NCBI GenBank assembly: GCA_948567375.1
Contig: OX419762.1
Location: 44,559,034 to 44,623,033 of the forward strand
Length of the DNA stretch: 64,000 bases
Direction of reading: 5' to 3'
From: Lunularia cruciata
Taxonomy: Eukaryota > Streptophyta > Marchantiopsida > Lunulariales > Lunulariaceae
The position numbers and the translations under genes are program-made. Positions 23,972-35,533 of the stretch are shown in pieces. Below the pieces are notes generated by a model. That model worked only from the letters and a program-made list of their open reading frames with translations, was not told where the DNA came from and did not search any database. Within the stretch, counting starts at the first letter, position 1, and each line of letters opens with the position of its first letter.

Positions 23972-25350
23972 TTGAAGGATGTGGTGGATGAGTTTCAAAA
24001 TGTCCTTCTTGATGATCCACCCTCAGGATTATCACAAAAAAGGAGAGTAGATCATAAAATTGAGACACTCCTGGAGAAGACACCTCCTTGTAAGGCCCCA
24101 TATCGCCTATCGCCTCATGAGTTGGAGGAGTGTAAGAATCAAATTGAAGAGATGATGCAAAAAAGGTTCATCCAACTTAACATATCACCATATGGGGCTC
24201 TTGTCTTGTTTGTGAAGAAGAAGGACGGTATAATGCACATGTGCATTGACTATTGGGGTCTCAATTAGCAAACAATGAAGACCAAATACCCCTTTCCTTG
24301 CATGGATTACTTGTTTGAACAACTCATGGAACAAGATACTTCACCAAATTGGACTTGTAGAGCGGTTACAATCAAATCCAAATTGCAAAGGAGGATGTGT
24401 ACAAAATTGCCTTTTGAACCAAGTATGGTTACTTTGAGTATCTTGTGATGCCTTTTGGCCTCACCAATGCACCTACCACTTTCATGAGTCTAATGAATGA
24501 CATATTTCATCCATACTTGGATAAGTTTTTTATCATCTTCTTGGAAGACATCTTAGTATATAGTAGCACAATGACAGAACACAAATTACATCTACAAGAA
24601 GTCCTCCAGATTCTAAGACAAAATTGCGTGTATGCCAAAATCTCAAAGTGTGAGTTTGGCAAGTCTGAAGTAGACTACTTGAGGCATAGAGTAAGTGCAG
24701 AGGGAATTCAAGTCTTGATAGATAAAATAGAGGTCATTCAAAAATGGAGTGCCCCAAAAGATCAGACTCAACTCAAGAGCTTCATGGGATTGACGGAATT
24801 CTATCGTCAATTTTTCAAGGACTTCTCCAAGGTTACAAACTCTTTAACGACACTACTTGGCAAGGGGAAGAAGTGGACATGAAAAACCGCACAAGAGTTG
24901 GGATTTCAAGAATTGAAAGCTGCCTTGCTACATGCACCAATCTTGAAGTGGTATGACCCAAAACGTCCAATCAAGCTGGCTATAGATGCATCAAGCATAG
25001 CAATAGGAGCAATCCTATAACAAGAGTGACATGACGGATGGCATCCAAGTGCATATTTCTCTCAAAAGTTGTTATTGATAGAGTGCAACTATCACACCAT
25101 AGAACAAGAAGAGTTTGCAATTGTCCTTGCAACCAAGCATTGGAAGCACTATCTAGGCGAGAAGGCATTTGTAGTAGAGATAGACCACAAACCGCTAGTC
25201 TACATGGAGACACAGAAAGATCTATCTCATCACCAAATTTGGTAGGTAGAGTGGCAACAATGCTTCAACATGACAATCATCTATGTGGAAGGTAAGAAGC
25301 AACTTGCAAATGCATTCACCTGCATGCCGATGGCAAAAAATTTGGTGACA
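23972..25350 (+). pseudogene. Gypsy-1 reverse transcriptase and RNase H remnant
   Basis: RT motifs in order: ALVLFVKKKDG, MCIDYWGLN, SGYNQIQIAKED, VMPFGLTNAPTTFMSLMN and FIIFLEDILVYS, then the tether SFMGLTEFYRQFFKDFS. RNase H continues from about 24890 with LAIDASSIAIGAIL, EEFAIVLATKHWKHYL and VVEIDHKPLVYME. Stops occur at 24268, within SGYNQ's context near 24358, at 24882 and beyond. First Asp of the YxDD box is Glu. Confidence 0.85.
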
Positions 25351-25439
25351 AAGGTTAAGATTAGCCTTGAATTTTGGTGAGAGATTTTGGCTGGTACAAA
25401 ATCTGATCCATAGATTGTAGGAGCACAATCATCCAAAGG

Positions 25440-25637
25440 TGTCACCAGCACCCAAGGACTCACCTTTTTGGATGGTAGATTATGGATCCCAAATATCCCA
25501 TAATTACGCACCACCATTCTAGTGGAATGTCATGATTTGGCCATTTGTAGATCATGTCGGAGTGGACAAGACCTTGGAAGCCATCCAACGCCATTACTAT
25601 TGGCCCAAGATGAGCAACAATGTGATGGACTATGTAC
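25440..25637 (+). pseudogene. Gypsy-1 integrase N-terminal part
   Basis: VDKTLEAIQRHYYWPKMSNN ends in DYV at 25637, where foreign sequence begins. The Cys pair of the integrase zinc domain, normally directly downstream, is missing. Confidence 0.65.
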
Positions 25638-26383
25638 TATAACACCCATTTGTGCATGTGTGTGGTATTATGATATTTAGCTTGGTATTACAAGTACTTG
25701 AGAGATATTATTTATATAGAGATAAATTATGGTTCTACATTAGTCATGATTAGCTAAAGTGAGTCATAGCTAAGATAGAGGGGACCTTACTTTAGAGGAA
25801 GTGGAAAAGATGAGCACCACTATTTTGGATTCTAGTGTGTTGACTTGGTATTATTCCTAGGTATTTGGCTTTGAAGAAAGAGTTAAGAACTCTTGGACCC
25901 GCAAGCCTTTTTGTTTTGGATTCTTCTATAGTCCAAGGATTGCCCATGTGAAGGAATCCTTGACTTAGTGGTTGGGTCAAGATAGAATCACATGCTTAGT
26001 GGAATATGCTCATGTAGATGGATATTCCTTTATAATTTTTGACTTTACTTGACTTTTAGCCTAGTAACTTGAGTTACTCCAATAATTAGTAACTTTGGTG
26101 TGTAACTATTTCACAAGTATATAAACAAGGGGTGAGGAAGTACTCATCATCCTTTTCATTTGCAACTATCTCTCTCTCATTGAGTTCTCTAGTGAGCAAT
26201 GTCTTGAGTCTTGGAGTGTTAGCCTTAGAGGAGTATGATGGAGTTGGGGTTCCTTGCCTTCTTAGTCCATGGTGCGCTATCATAATAGCCATCAGAGGTT
26301 CATCTTGAGTGAGAGATAGGCCAGCTCACAGTATAGAGCTACCTACTCTATCAATAGAAGAAAGCTTCTAATTGAGCTTTATA
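25638..26383. mobile_element. Probable solo LTR inserted in the Gypsy-1 integrase
   Basis: About 746 bp of unrelated sequence splits the integrase. It starts TATAACACCC (many plant LTRs start TGTAACACCC), has a TATA box (TATATAAA, 26118-26125) followed by an untranslated-looking stretch, and has no coding signal. The integrase resumes at 26384. Some 16 codons of the host are missing and no target duplication is seen, so a deletion came with it or after it. Confidence 0.5.
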
Positions 26384-27250
26384 GGGCTCCTTCAACCTCT
26401 CCTCACTCCTACACAACATTGAGAATAGGTGAGTATGGATCTCGTCTGTGAATTACCCAAGACCACCTCAGAGTTTGACTCTATTGTGGTCTTTGTGGAC
26501 CGGCTCAGCAAAATGATCCATTCATGCACTACCACCAAGGATATGACCACTCCACAACTAGCTTAATTATACTTAGATTCAGTCTTCTCTCACCATGGCT
26601 TGTCTTGAGTATTCATCACCGATAGAGACACTCAATTCACCAATTTGTTTTGGCAAACACTTTTTGGTTTCTTCAAAACCAAGTTGGCCATGTCCACAGC
26701 TTACCACCTACAAATAGATGGACAAACAAAGTGGGCTAATCGCACTATTGAAGACATATTGCGCAACTTTACCTTAGAAGAGCAAGAGAGGTAGGACACC
26801 CTACTCCCCTTGGTGGAATTTAGTTACAACAATTTGGTGAATGCATCCACCCATGTCACTCCGTTCTTCCTCATGTATGGTGAGCATCCCCTCACACCTT
26901 CTAGCATGATGAAGATCCATCCGGTGGCTACCAAAGTTGATGCAGTCAACCATTTGTTTCTCAAATCCAACAAGGTGTGGAGAGCGCCAAGCACAAATTG
27001 CAGATTATTCAAATCAACAGAAGCAGTATGCCAATGCACACCATAGGCACATGGAGTTCAATGTGAGGGATCATGTGAGGCTGTCTACAACCAACCCCAC
27101 AACACACTTGGCCCTTGTAAGCTTAGACCTTGTTTTATTGGGCCTTTTTCTATTCTTTGTCGAGTCGGTGTTGTGGCCTATCACCTCAAATTTATCCTAT
27201 GTCTCCTTTGACCATTCAATTTCCAGATTATTTTCTTTCAAAGTGTAACA
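26384..27250 (+). pseudogene. Gypsy-1 integrase core and C-terminal remnant
   Basis: GLLQPL, SMDLVCELPK (first Asp), VFITDRDTQFTNLFW (second Asp) and AYHLQIDGQTKWANRTIED (Glu replaced by Lys) follow in order. EFSYNNLVNASTHVTPFFLM and the C-terminal GPF..VGVVAYHLKF come in shifting frames up to about 27200. Confidence 0.8.
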
Positions 27251-27393
27251 ACAAGAATTCTACAATTTCAACTTTAATCTACACAGAGTGACTTTCTTCT
27301 TCACTCGTCTTCCAAAGTTCATTTTTCTGATCTTTTTGCTTCTATAAAATTGACATTCTCACTATGCTCATCTCATCTTGAAGCCATTGGATA

Positions 27394-29380
27394 TGTAAAA
27401 GATCAAGACCAAGGAGAAAAATAGGAGAATGGAAGATCAGATTGGAACACTTGAGTTTGGGAAACTCTGAATGCCTAGCATGAGCTCTGGCTTTGGTATT
27501 TATGGGGAACATACAAGGCTCTTGAGAAGCTTCTCAAGAAGCTTCCTTAAGCCGCTTTCTAAGAATGCAAGTCAAGTTCCTCAAGAAGCTTCTCAAGAAG
27601 CTTCCTTTTAGAAACCACCTACTTGGCATGCAAGCTAAGCTGGTTGGAAACTTCTAGAAGCTCCCAACTAAAAGCTACCTACTTAGAGTGTAAGCTAAGC
27701 TAGCTAAGAAGTTTCCCAAGAAACTTCCTTATAGAAGTTGCCACTTGGCATGCATGGTACCTAATACTTGGGAGGATACCAAATAGCTCCCTAGATATTT
27801 TTAGAATATTCTAGGCTAACTTGGCCCATTTGCTACTTTGTTAGCCATAACTAACTTCATCGCTAAAATCTATATTGTTACGTATTCCCCCATTGCTAGT
27901 TGGTGATGTCCTTGTTGCCATTGAAGCTTCAATCTCTTGGATGGCCATTTGTGCATTTTGCAGATGAGAAAGAGACTTCCAAGTGGCATCATGAAGGGGA
28001 AACTCTTTCCAGAGGACTTTGTACTCTATATGTTGTCAACAGTCTTATTGAATATGGCGGCATGCAAGGATTTGATCAACTTCATACTCTTCATAATCAT
28101 TGATAAGGACGTGAGGAGGAAGAGGTTGGACATGAGAGGAAATAGAAGATGGATTAGGAACAAAGGGTTTCAACTTGGAAGTATGAAAGACAAGGTAGAT
28201 GCACATATTGCAAGGCAAGGCAAGGCAAGTTGATAAGCAACACAAGAAATGATTTGGGTGACATCAAAAGGTCCTATCCAATTAGGAGAAAATTTATGGA
28301 CTTGGGTATCAAGTGAGAGGTGTAGGTTACTAGATGAGAGCATGACCTTATCACCAACTTGAAAGGTGAGATCATGACAATGGTGATCTGCATATTGTTT
28401 TTGATTATTTTGAGCAACAAGGAGATAAGATTTGGCTTGTTGGAGGGATTGGCATATGGTGGTCAAGAAGGTGGAAGTATGAGAGACATGAGATGGAGGA
28501 AGAGCAAGAAGGGAATCTAGAACAAGTGGATCTTGGCCAAAATTGAGGAAAAAAGAGAGAATCCAATACTTGTCATTTTGGAATTATTGTATGCACACTA
28601 CACAACTACAAGATATTCATCCCACTTGGTATAGTAAACGTTGACAAAGGCACAAAGCATATCTTCCAATGTGCAATTTGCATGTTCAATTTGTCCATCA
28701 ATTTGAGGATGATAGGCTGTGGACAAAACAAACTTGATGCTGAGTATCTGGAAGAGTGCTTGCCAAAATTTTCCAATGAATTGAGGAACATGGTCGGAGA
28801 TGAGTACACAAGGCATCCCATGATGCTTGAAGACAACATAGAAGTAGATATATGCCAATGTTGGAGCATCCATAGTATCAAAGGTTGGTACCAAATGGAT
28901 ATGCTTACTAAGCTTATCCACAAACACCACTATTGCTATATGACCTTGCTTTGTTTTGGGCAAAGGTGTAATGAGATCCAAGCTCATGTGTTCCCATCAA
29001 GAAGATGGAATGGGGAGTGGTTGAAGGAGTCCACTCGGTTTCTGGTTCATAGCCTTGTTATGTTGGTAGCTCTCACACAATCAAACAAACTCTTGAACAT
29101 CTTGTGCCATGTTGGGCCACCACCATTGGCATTGGACGGTACCCAAGGTCTTTTCCATGCCCATGTGATTAAAGATTGGTAAGTCATGGGCTTCTTGGAA
29201 GCGCACAAGTCGGAGATCACCCTTGGCTGAAATATATATCCGATCCTCATGGAGTAGAAGGCCTTCCTTGAAAGAGAAGGTGTTGTACTCCTTGTTGCAT
29301 GTTGCAAGGTGACCTTGAACCATCTTAAAGAAGGGATCTTGTTGTAGAGTTGTCTTAAACTTGATTTGGACCTTGGAGTC
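27394..29380 (-). mobile_element. Truncated Gypsy-2 copy, minus strand: integrase plus 3' LTR
   Basis: The LTR occupies 27884-27394, preceded by a polypurine tract (GGGGGAA, about 27885-27892). Its internal side is cut at about 29380, exactly where the plus-strand copy's LTR begins. The LTR matches 29381-29728 in reverse complement, including CCTAGAATATTCTAAAA, AAGCTTCTCAAGAG and ATAAATACCAAAGCC. Confidence 0.75.
28170..29380 (-). pseudogene. Gypsy-2 integrase, minus copy
   Basis: Zinc-domain part ARFQ-type context with HDLPIFNHMGMEKTLGTVQC and WWWPNMAQDVQEFV (29323-29081). Core with MSLDLITPLPKTKQGHIAIV, VFVDKLSKHIHLVP, VLISDHVPQFIGKFW and AYHPQIDGQIEHANCTLEDM (28987-28598), in which the usual QTE is QIE. 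C-terminal region LTFQVGDKVMLSSSNL and KFSPNWIGPFDVTQII (28466-28170). Frames are interrupted between the parts. Confidence 0.8.
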
Positions 29381-29749
29381 TATAACAATATGAAGTTAGC
29401 AATGAATTTAGTAGCAAATAGGCCAAATTAACCTAGAATATTCTAAAAGTATCTAAGAAGCTTCTTGGTAAGCTTCCTGGCTAGTGTAGCTTGCACGCCT
29501 AGTAAGCAACCTCTAAAAGGAAGATTCTTGAGAAGCTTATTGGTTAACTTGGCTTGCACTTCAAGAAAGCGGCTCAGAGGTTTAGGAAGCTTCTTGAAAA
29601 GCTTCTCAAGAGTCTTGTATGCTCTCTATAAATACCAAAGCCAAAGCTCATGCTAGGCATTTGGTATTTCTCACATTCAAGTGTCCCTATGTAACCTTCT
29701 ATTTTTCTCCTTGTTTGCTCTTTTACACTAGTATTAGAGCAGGAACAGG

Positions 29750-30960
29750 ATGGATGAAATTTATGGACCACCAAATCCATTTTCACCAAACCACTGGGAT
29801 CTTTGCATGTAAGTATTACTCAAGCATCATTTCACACAATTCATCATCTCATGCTTTGGGTAGGATTTTTTGAACACAATCACCTTGTCTAAGGAACCCT
29901 TGGTTCTTTGTGTTGTAACTTATGGAGAATGATGGACATATTGCATCTATGTGTTAATAAATTAGATAGATTGCAGGTGGTGTGGAAGAGTAGTAACCAT
30001 GGCAGCAATGCCCAAGGTTATCATTGCTATACAACAACAAATCAAGCATCTTACTTGATTGTTGGATGAACAAGATCATCAACAACAAGAGCACATAGAG
30101 AGAGTACCAATTTGAGGAATAGAAGACCAAATCCAAATTTCAAAACCCAAGGTTTTCAAAGGCAAGAATCTTTTGGATGCAATGGAGAGTTTTGTGTTTG
30201 ATTGCAAATGATACTTTAAAGCTACCAATCTTCAAGATGAATAGAAACAAATTCTCTTGGCTTTCAATTAATTAGATGGAAAGCAAAGCTATGGTGACAA
30301 TTCCAAGTGGAGCAAGCTGAATGTTAAATGTTTGCACCAATCTTGACATGAGAAAAATTCAAGAGTGAAATAATTGGTTGATTCTTAGCTATAAATGCCA
30401 CAAGAGTTGTATGAGATAGGTTGACAAAGTTGAAGTAGGTTGACTTTATAAGAAGTTACACCATGCAATTCTAGAACACCATCACTATATATACTGGAAG
30501 GTGAAGCTCTGGATTGATTTGTGAGGGACTTGAAGTCATGAACCAAATTAGAGGTAACTATGCAAGGGCCAAAACACTTGGAAGAAGCCATGCGGTTGGC
30601 TGAACACTTGATTCCTTAGTTGCAACAACTCAATCTTGACCTTGACCTCCATAAAACCTACCAGTACACTACATACGAGTGGAGGAGCCAACATCAATGG
30701 AGATTGATGTCATTCAACAAAGACCACTTTGCACTACAGATGGAGAAAAACTATAATAGAAAAGTAGTCGTTTCTATTGTTGCCAAATTAACATTGCATC
30801 GCTGAATGTCCACTTAAGAATGGGCAACCTTGACAAGTTACCCAGATGGAGTTTGTGGAGTGGAATGATCAAGGAAATGAGGAATCCCAATAAGAGATTT
30901 TGAGTCACATATTGGGAACTTGATTAGTTCCAACGGGATTGAAGGCTTGACTTATACAAG
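29750..30960 (+). pseudogene. Gypsy-2 gag remnant
   Basis: The position after the primer site and scattered gag-like text in all three frames support this. No open stretch exceeds about 60 codons. Confidence 0.45.
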
Positions 30961-30989
30961 TTGCTTCACTTGCAAGGTATGATATTTGA

Positions 30990-31290
30990 TTGTCATTGTA
31001 CAGTTTTGGTTGATTTGAAAGTTTAGAGAATTGCTTGTCTGTGCAATTAGCAAAGGAGTTACATATTCCTATCAAGCCTGTAATTGAAATTGATGGTGGC
31101 GGATGGTAGAAAGGGTTTTACATTTCATACCTTACATCCTTTTACCTTCAAGATTGGGAAATAGTGTTTGGAGTGTATGAGGTTTGTAGTGGCACCTCTA
31201 TACTATGATGTCATTCTAGGTCTACCTTGGCTTGAACATCATAAGGTTCAATTTGATTGGAACCGATGATAAATTCAAATACAACACCAA
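30990..31290 (+). pseudogene. Gypsy-2 protease remnant
   Basis: APLYYDVILGLPWLEHHKVQ (near 31190-31250) is the conserved C-terminal motif of gypsy proteases. The active-site region upstream is broken. Confidence 0.6.
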
Positions 31291-31350
31291 TGTAAGAATT
31301 TCCTATTAGGTTGTTTGGCACCTCCGAGTAAGACACCTAAGAATAGTCAA

Positions 31351-31530
31351 TCCCAAGATGTGGAATTTGTCATGAAGGTAACCATAGAGCAAGCTTTGAA
31401 AGGAGATGAGTCCAAAGATGGGAAGTTTGTCAAGAAAGTAACCATGGAGGAAGCTTTGAAGAGAGATGAGTCCTTAGATGTGAAGTTTATCAACAAAGCA
31501 ACCATAAAGTAAGCTTTGGAGGAGAATAAG
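31351..31530 (+). repeat. In-frame 60-bp (20-residue) tandem repeat, three units
   Basis: Units begin at 31351, 31411 and 31471: SQDVEFVMKVTIEQALKGDE, SKDGKFVKKVTMEEALKRDE, and a third starting SLDVKFINKATIK with a stop. It sits between protease and RT, where gypsy elements usually have only a linker. Confidence 0.85.
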
Positions 31531-31575
31531 TCTGTTTTTGCAATGTAGATCAAGCCGATTGCACAAGGAGAATGT

Positions 31576-32950
31576 GTGGAGAGTCAAGAACCTCATCAAG
31601 CAATGGTTGATCAATTAGTTCAAGAGTTTTTGGAGGTGTTTCCAAATGATCTGCCAAAGAGATTACCTTTTGATCATGGTATGCCTTTCAAGATTGAGTT
31701 ATTGCCAAGGAGTACTCTAGTGCATAGACCAATCTATTGGCTCACCCCAAAGGAGTTGGAGGAGCTACGAACAACACTTATAGGGTTGTTGGAGCAGAAC
31801 TTCATATGACATAGGACATCTCCTTGGGAAGCACCGGTACTATTTGTTCCAAAGAAGGATGGAGGACTTTGTTTTTGTATTGATTACCTTGGGCTCAATA
31901 AACAAATAGTGAAAAATGCATATCCCTTGCCACAAATTGATGACTTGCTTGATCAATTGAGTAGAGCATGATACTTCTCCAAGTTGGATCTTCATAGTTG
32001 CTATTGGCAAATCCCCATTGATAGGAAGAATGTGCAAAAGACTACCTTTCACACAAATATGGGCATCTTGAGTGGAGGGTTCTACCTTTTGGGCTCACTA
32101 ATGCTCTAGCAATCTTCATGGATCAAATGCATCAAGTGTTGAATGGATTATTAGATTGGTATGTGATGGTGTTCTTGGATGATATCTTAATCTATAGCAA
32201 GACAGAGGTAGAACATATGAATCACATGCAAGAAGTCTTAAGACAACTACAACAATGGAATTTTACTACAAGAAGTCAAAGTGTGCTTTTTGGTAGAAAC
32301 AAATTACCTTCTTGGGTCACAAGATCTCATTGGAGAAAATCAAGATGGAAGAGGAGAAAATCAAGGCCATTACTTATTAATCTAAAAGATGCTATAGAAG
32401 TATGGGTATTTAATGGATTGGCCAATTTTTATTGACAATTCATCCACTATTATGCTCATGTGGCCGCACCATTGACTGATCTCTTGGGGAAGGACTCAAG
32501 CTTTTAGTGGACCACCAAGCACAAAGGAGCATTCTTGAAGCTAAAACATATGGTGTCTCAAGACCTATTCTTCAACCATATGATCTTCAACTACCTTTTT
32601 TGGTTTACTAACTTTGCAATTGGAGCTGTATCCCATTGTCTACATCATGTCACCATATGGTCTACATCCCATTGCCTTTGTATTTTTTGACTCAATACAA
32701 CTGAAAGGAATAACTCTTCTCAAGATTGGGAACAACTTGCAATGGTATATGCTACCAAGGTATGGAGGCATTATCTCTTGTGGAAAGAAGTGATCATGCA
32801 AATTGATCACAAACCATTGTTGCAGACATTACACTTGGAACACATGAAGAGTCAATATCATCAATGTGAGCAACAACTACAATTGTTTGACATTAAACTT
32901 GAGTACAAAATTGATCAATTCCATATCATCCTTGATGCACTATCATGATG
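31576..32950 (+). pseudogene. Gypsy-2 reverse transcriptase and RNase H remnant
   Basis: FLEVFPNDLPKRLPFDHGM and LTPKELEELRTTL lead into [40 protein letters not shown] and the intact catalytic box VMVFLDDILIYSKTE (near 32160-32205). RNase H text follows to LLWKEVIMQIDHKPLLQTLH (32770-32830). Stops and frameshifts occur at 31808, 31970 and beyond. Confidence 0.8.
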
Positions 32951-33039
32951 ACCTGATTTGAAGTCTCTTCCTCTCATGACAACGGCAATTACAATGGTTT
33001 TAGTTGACTCCAAAGTCCAAATCAAGTTTATAGTACCAA

Positions 33040-33515
33040 ATAGACCTTCTATTCTATGAGAACTGGATTTACGTTCTAGCCAAGGGTGATCTCCGACTTG
33101 TGCACCTCCAAGAAGCCCATGATTTAAAAATCACTGGTCACATGGGTGTGGACAAGACCTTGGGTACTCTCCAATGCCAATGGTGGTTGCCCAACATGAT
33201 ATAAGATGTTCAAGAGTTTGTCCAATTGTGTGAATGCTACCAACACAATAAGGCTAACAACCAGAAACTGAGTTGACTCCTTCAACCACTCCTCATTCTA
33301 TCTACTCAATGGGATTATGTGAGCTTGGATCTCATCACATCCTTGTCCAAGACAAAGCAAGGTCTTATAGCAATTGTGGTGTTTGTGGATAAGCTTAATA
33401 AGCAAATCCATTTAGTAGCAACTATTGATACCATGGATGCTCCAACATTAGCACACATTTACTTCAACACTTTCTTCAAGCATCATGGGATGCATCACAT
33501 TGTCACGGGGATTAG
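33040..33515 (+). pseudogene. Gypsy-2 integrase fragment, plus copy
   Basis: Zinc-domain text near 33090-33250 (CQHNKANNQKL region) and the core start MSLDLITSLSKTKQGLIAIV, VFVDKLNKQIHLVAT and FFKHHGM. It breaks off before the second catalytic Asp, at the junction with family X. Confidence 0.75.
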
Positions 33516-35533
33516 TTGGTCTTGAGAATGCACTAAGCACCCGACTGCTTGCACTTAGACTCCTCTGTTTGTCAATGACTCAAAATCTCTTGTAAGCAAA
33601 TCATGTCTTTACTCTTGCTTGGATGGCAATCCCCTTCTTGCTGGACTAGCTTGGCTATGACTACCCTTGAAACTAGGCTCTTATTAATGGTTCCTTGTGT
33701 TGATTTTCATTGGTTAACGCTGACCTTCATGTACCACTAAGGCGTGGTCATGTTTTATCAACTTTTGGGTTTGAGATCCAGTGGGGTTTGTTTAGCAAGT
33801 CACAAGATATGGCAAGATTCAATTCAAAGCAAACAGGTCAACAATTTGATTTGCCTGCACGTACTGGATTGGAAGCTCCAAGAATGGAGTTCAATTTTCT
33901 TGACACTATTTACATTATACAAAAAACACATTCATTCATAAGAGCCACACAGCTTTCATCCCACCATCAAGCCTCACACTTTATAAGTCCACTTGGGAAA
34001 GCCAACCAGCTCCAAGATAACACAATTATCTAACCTAGGTTTCTACAACTGTTCAAGTAGTCAAGGGAAAGAATCAAAAAGATCAAAGTTCTGGTCATGT
34101 TTCTTACTACACGTTCTCTCTCTCTTTCTTGTCCAATTCAGGCCAACCTCCATTTCTTTGAGAATTTCTCCTTCATGTCTCTCTGTTCAGGCCAAACTCA
34201 ACTTTCTGGAACTTCCTCTCTTCTCTTACCTCTTTGTCTGGTCTAGACCAAACCCAAACTCATGAAATTTCTCTCTTCCCTGCACAACAAACACTCTTGC
34301 TCTTGAACTTTTTTTGTCTTCTGTCCAGCAAACCCTTTTCTCTCAAAAAAATTTCCTACTGGCAAGTCACAGTCAAAAGAAATCCCTTTCTCCTTCAAGA
34401 ACCAGTCTCTCTTCTCCTGCCTTAGCTCCTTTACTATTTTCTGTTTCTTAGTTGTTTCTTTGAGGTGTCATTGTATATGCATGGCAATCCATTCAAGATC
34501 TCTTTTTCACTCTTGTTCTTGACTTCCCTTTGATTTTTTTATTTCCTAAAAAACCATTCTCTTTATTTCCTAAAAAAACCATTCTCTCAGAATGTCCTCT
34601 TTTGTAGCTTCTTTGATCCAAGATGTTTCTCTCAAAAATCCTCTTTGTGTCATGTCAATAACCCACAATCTTCTTCTCAGGAGTTTCTGACCTGTCCAGA
34701 CCTTCCCTTCAAGTGTTCCCCGGTCCAGACTTCAGACCCTCCCCTCAAATTTTCTCCAACTTGTCCCAACAACCCTCTAGTCCTTTGAGAATTTACTCTC
34801 CTGTCCAAGCATGTCTTTCTTATTTTTCTTCCTAGTTTTCTTCCCTTGATGTTTCACTATTTCAAATTTTCCCTGCACGGGCAGACATTGCTTCTCAAAA
34901 TTCCTCTCTCCAGGCTTCTTCCTCTCTAAAGTTTTCTCCTCCCTCGGCCATGCCTTCCTCTCAAAGAAAAATCCCTGCATTTCCAGTCCTTCTCTCAAAA
35001 TTTCTTTCCTTGCTGCACTCTCTTTCAAAACCCCAGCACTGTCAAGTCCTCTTGAAATTTTCAGTCCTTGCAGCACTCTCAATCAAAACCCCAGCATTGT
35101 CAAGTACTTCTCTTAAAATTTCTATCCATGCTGCACTCTCTTTCAAAACCCCAACATTGCCAAGTCCTTCTCTCAAAATTTTTAGTCCTTGCAGCACTCT
35201 CAATCAAAACCCCAACACTGTCAGTCCTTCGCTTGAAGTTTTCAGTCCTTGCAACACTCTCAAGCGCTCACTTTTGATTCATTTCCCTTCTGTCCAAGCA
35301 TGCCTCTTCTACTTTGGGAAAATCTCCTTGTCCTTGTCCAAGCCCTGATCCTTAAAAAATTCTCCTCTGTCCCAACAGGCGTTTCTCTCAAAACATAAAC
35401 CTCTCCTGTCTCTTTCCTGTTCAGGCTTTTCTCTCAAAATTTATCCCTGCTGTTCTTGCACAAGCCTAAGCCTCTCTAAAAATCTCTGCCCTTGTTGTCT
35501 AAACTTCACTGCTCCTGCACAGCCAGGCCTTTC
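33516..35533 (+). mobile_element. Family X, copy 1: pyrimidine-rich non-coding repeat
   Basis: Colinear with 62560-64000 but strongly diverged. Shared text in order: TTGGTC, GCACCCGGCTGC-like segment, AATGACTCAAAA/AATGACTTGAGA, and GCTCC..AA.AATGGAGTTC (33876 and 63000). No coding or LTR terminus is clear. It is cut on the right by LTR A at 35534. Open frames such as 34950-35348 only reflect low complexity. Confidence 0.55.
34990..35275 (+). repeat. ~60-bp tandem array in family X copy 1, five units
   Basis: GCTGCACTC/GCAGCACTC starts recur at 35012, 35070, 35130, 35191 and 35251 (steps 58-61). Each is followed by TCAAAACCCCA and TGTCAAGTCCTT-like text. Confidence 0.85.

Larger units (their letters stand above)
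21280..27250 (+). mobile_element. Ty3/gypsy retrotransposon relic (Gypsy-1)
   Basis: Colinear LTR end, primer site, gag, zinc knuckle, protease, RT, RNase H and integrase, with stops in every domain. The left LTR limit is not clear; its right end is at about 21690 with a TATA-like TCTATAATAAAG near 21597. No 3' LTR is seen. The RT catalytic box reads FLED instead of YxDD, and the catalytic Glu of integrase has become Lys (QTKWANR), so both enzymes would be dead even without the stops. Confidence 0.85.
29381..33515 (+). mobile_element. Gypsy-2 copy, plus strand, 3' truncated
   Basis: LTR 29381-29728 with TATA-like CTATAAATACC near 29630 and repeated AAGCTTCTTGAGAAGCTT-like text. A Met-type primer site TAGTATTAGAGCAGG follows (29729-29743), then decayed gag, protease, RT, RNase H and the first half of integrase. 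It stops abruptly at about 33515, where family X begins. Domains are the same family as the minus copy (the integrase cores share KTKQG.IAIVVFVDKL). Confidence 0.8.

Noticed and set aside
23424-27250. Gypsy-1 as a possibly active element
   Set aside because: Multiple stops, a mutated RT catalytic box (FLED), a lost integrase Glu, a foreign insertion and no 3' LTR.
28682-29182. 166-codon plus-strand frame
   Set aside because: Antisense to the minus-strand Gypsy-2 integrase, whose motifs are unmistakable.
34950-35348. 132-codon open frame
   Set aside because: Follows the 60-bp tandem array of family X; repeated SLSKPQHCQ-type text is a by-product of repeats and the two family copies share no protein.
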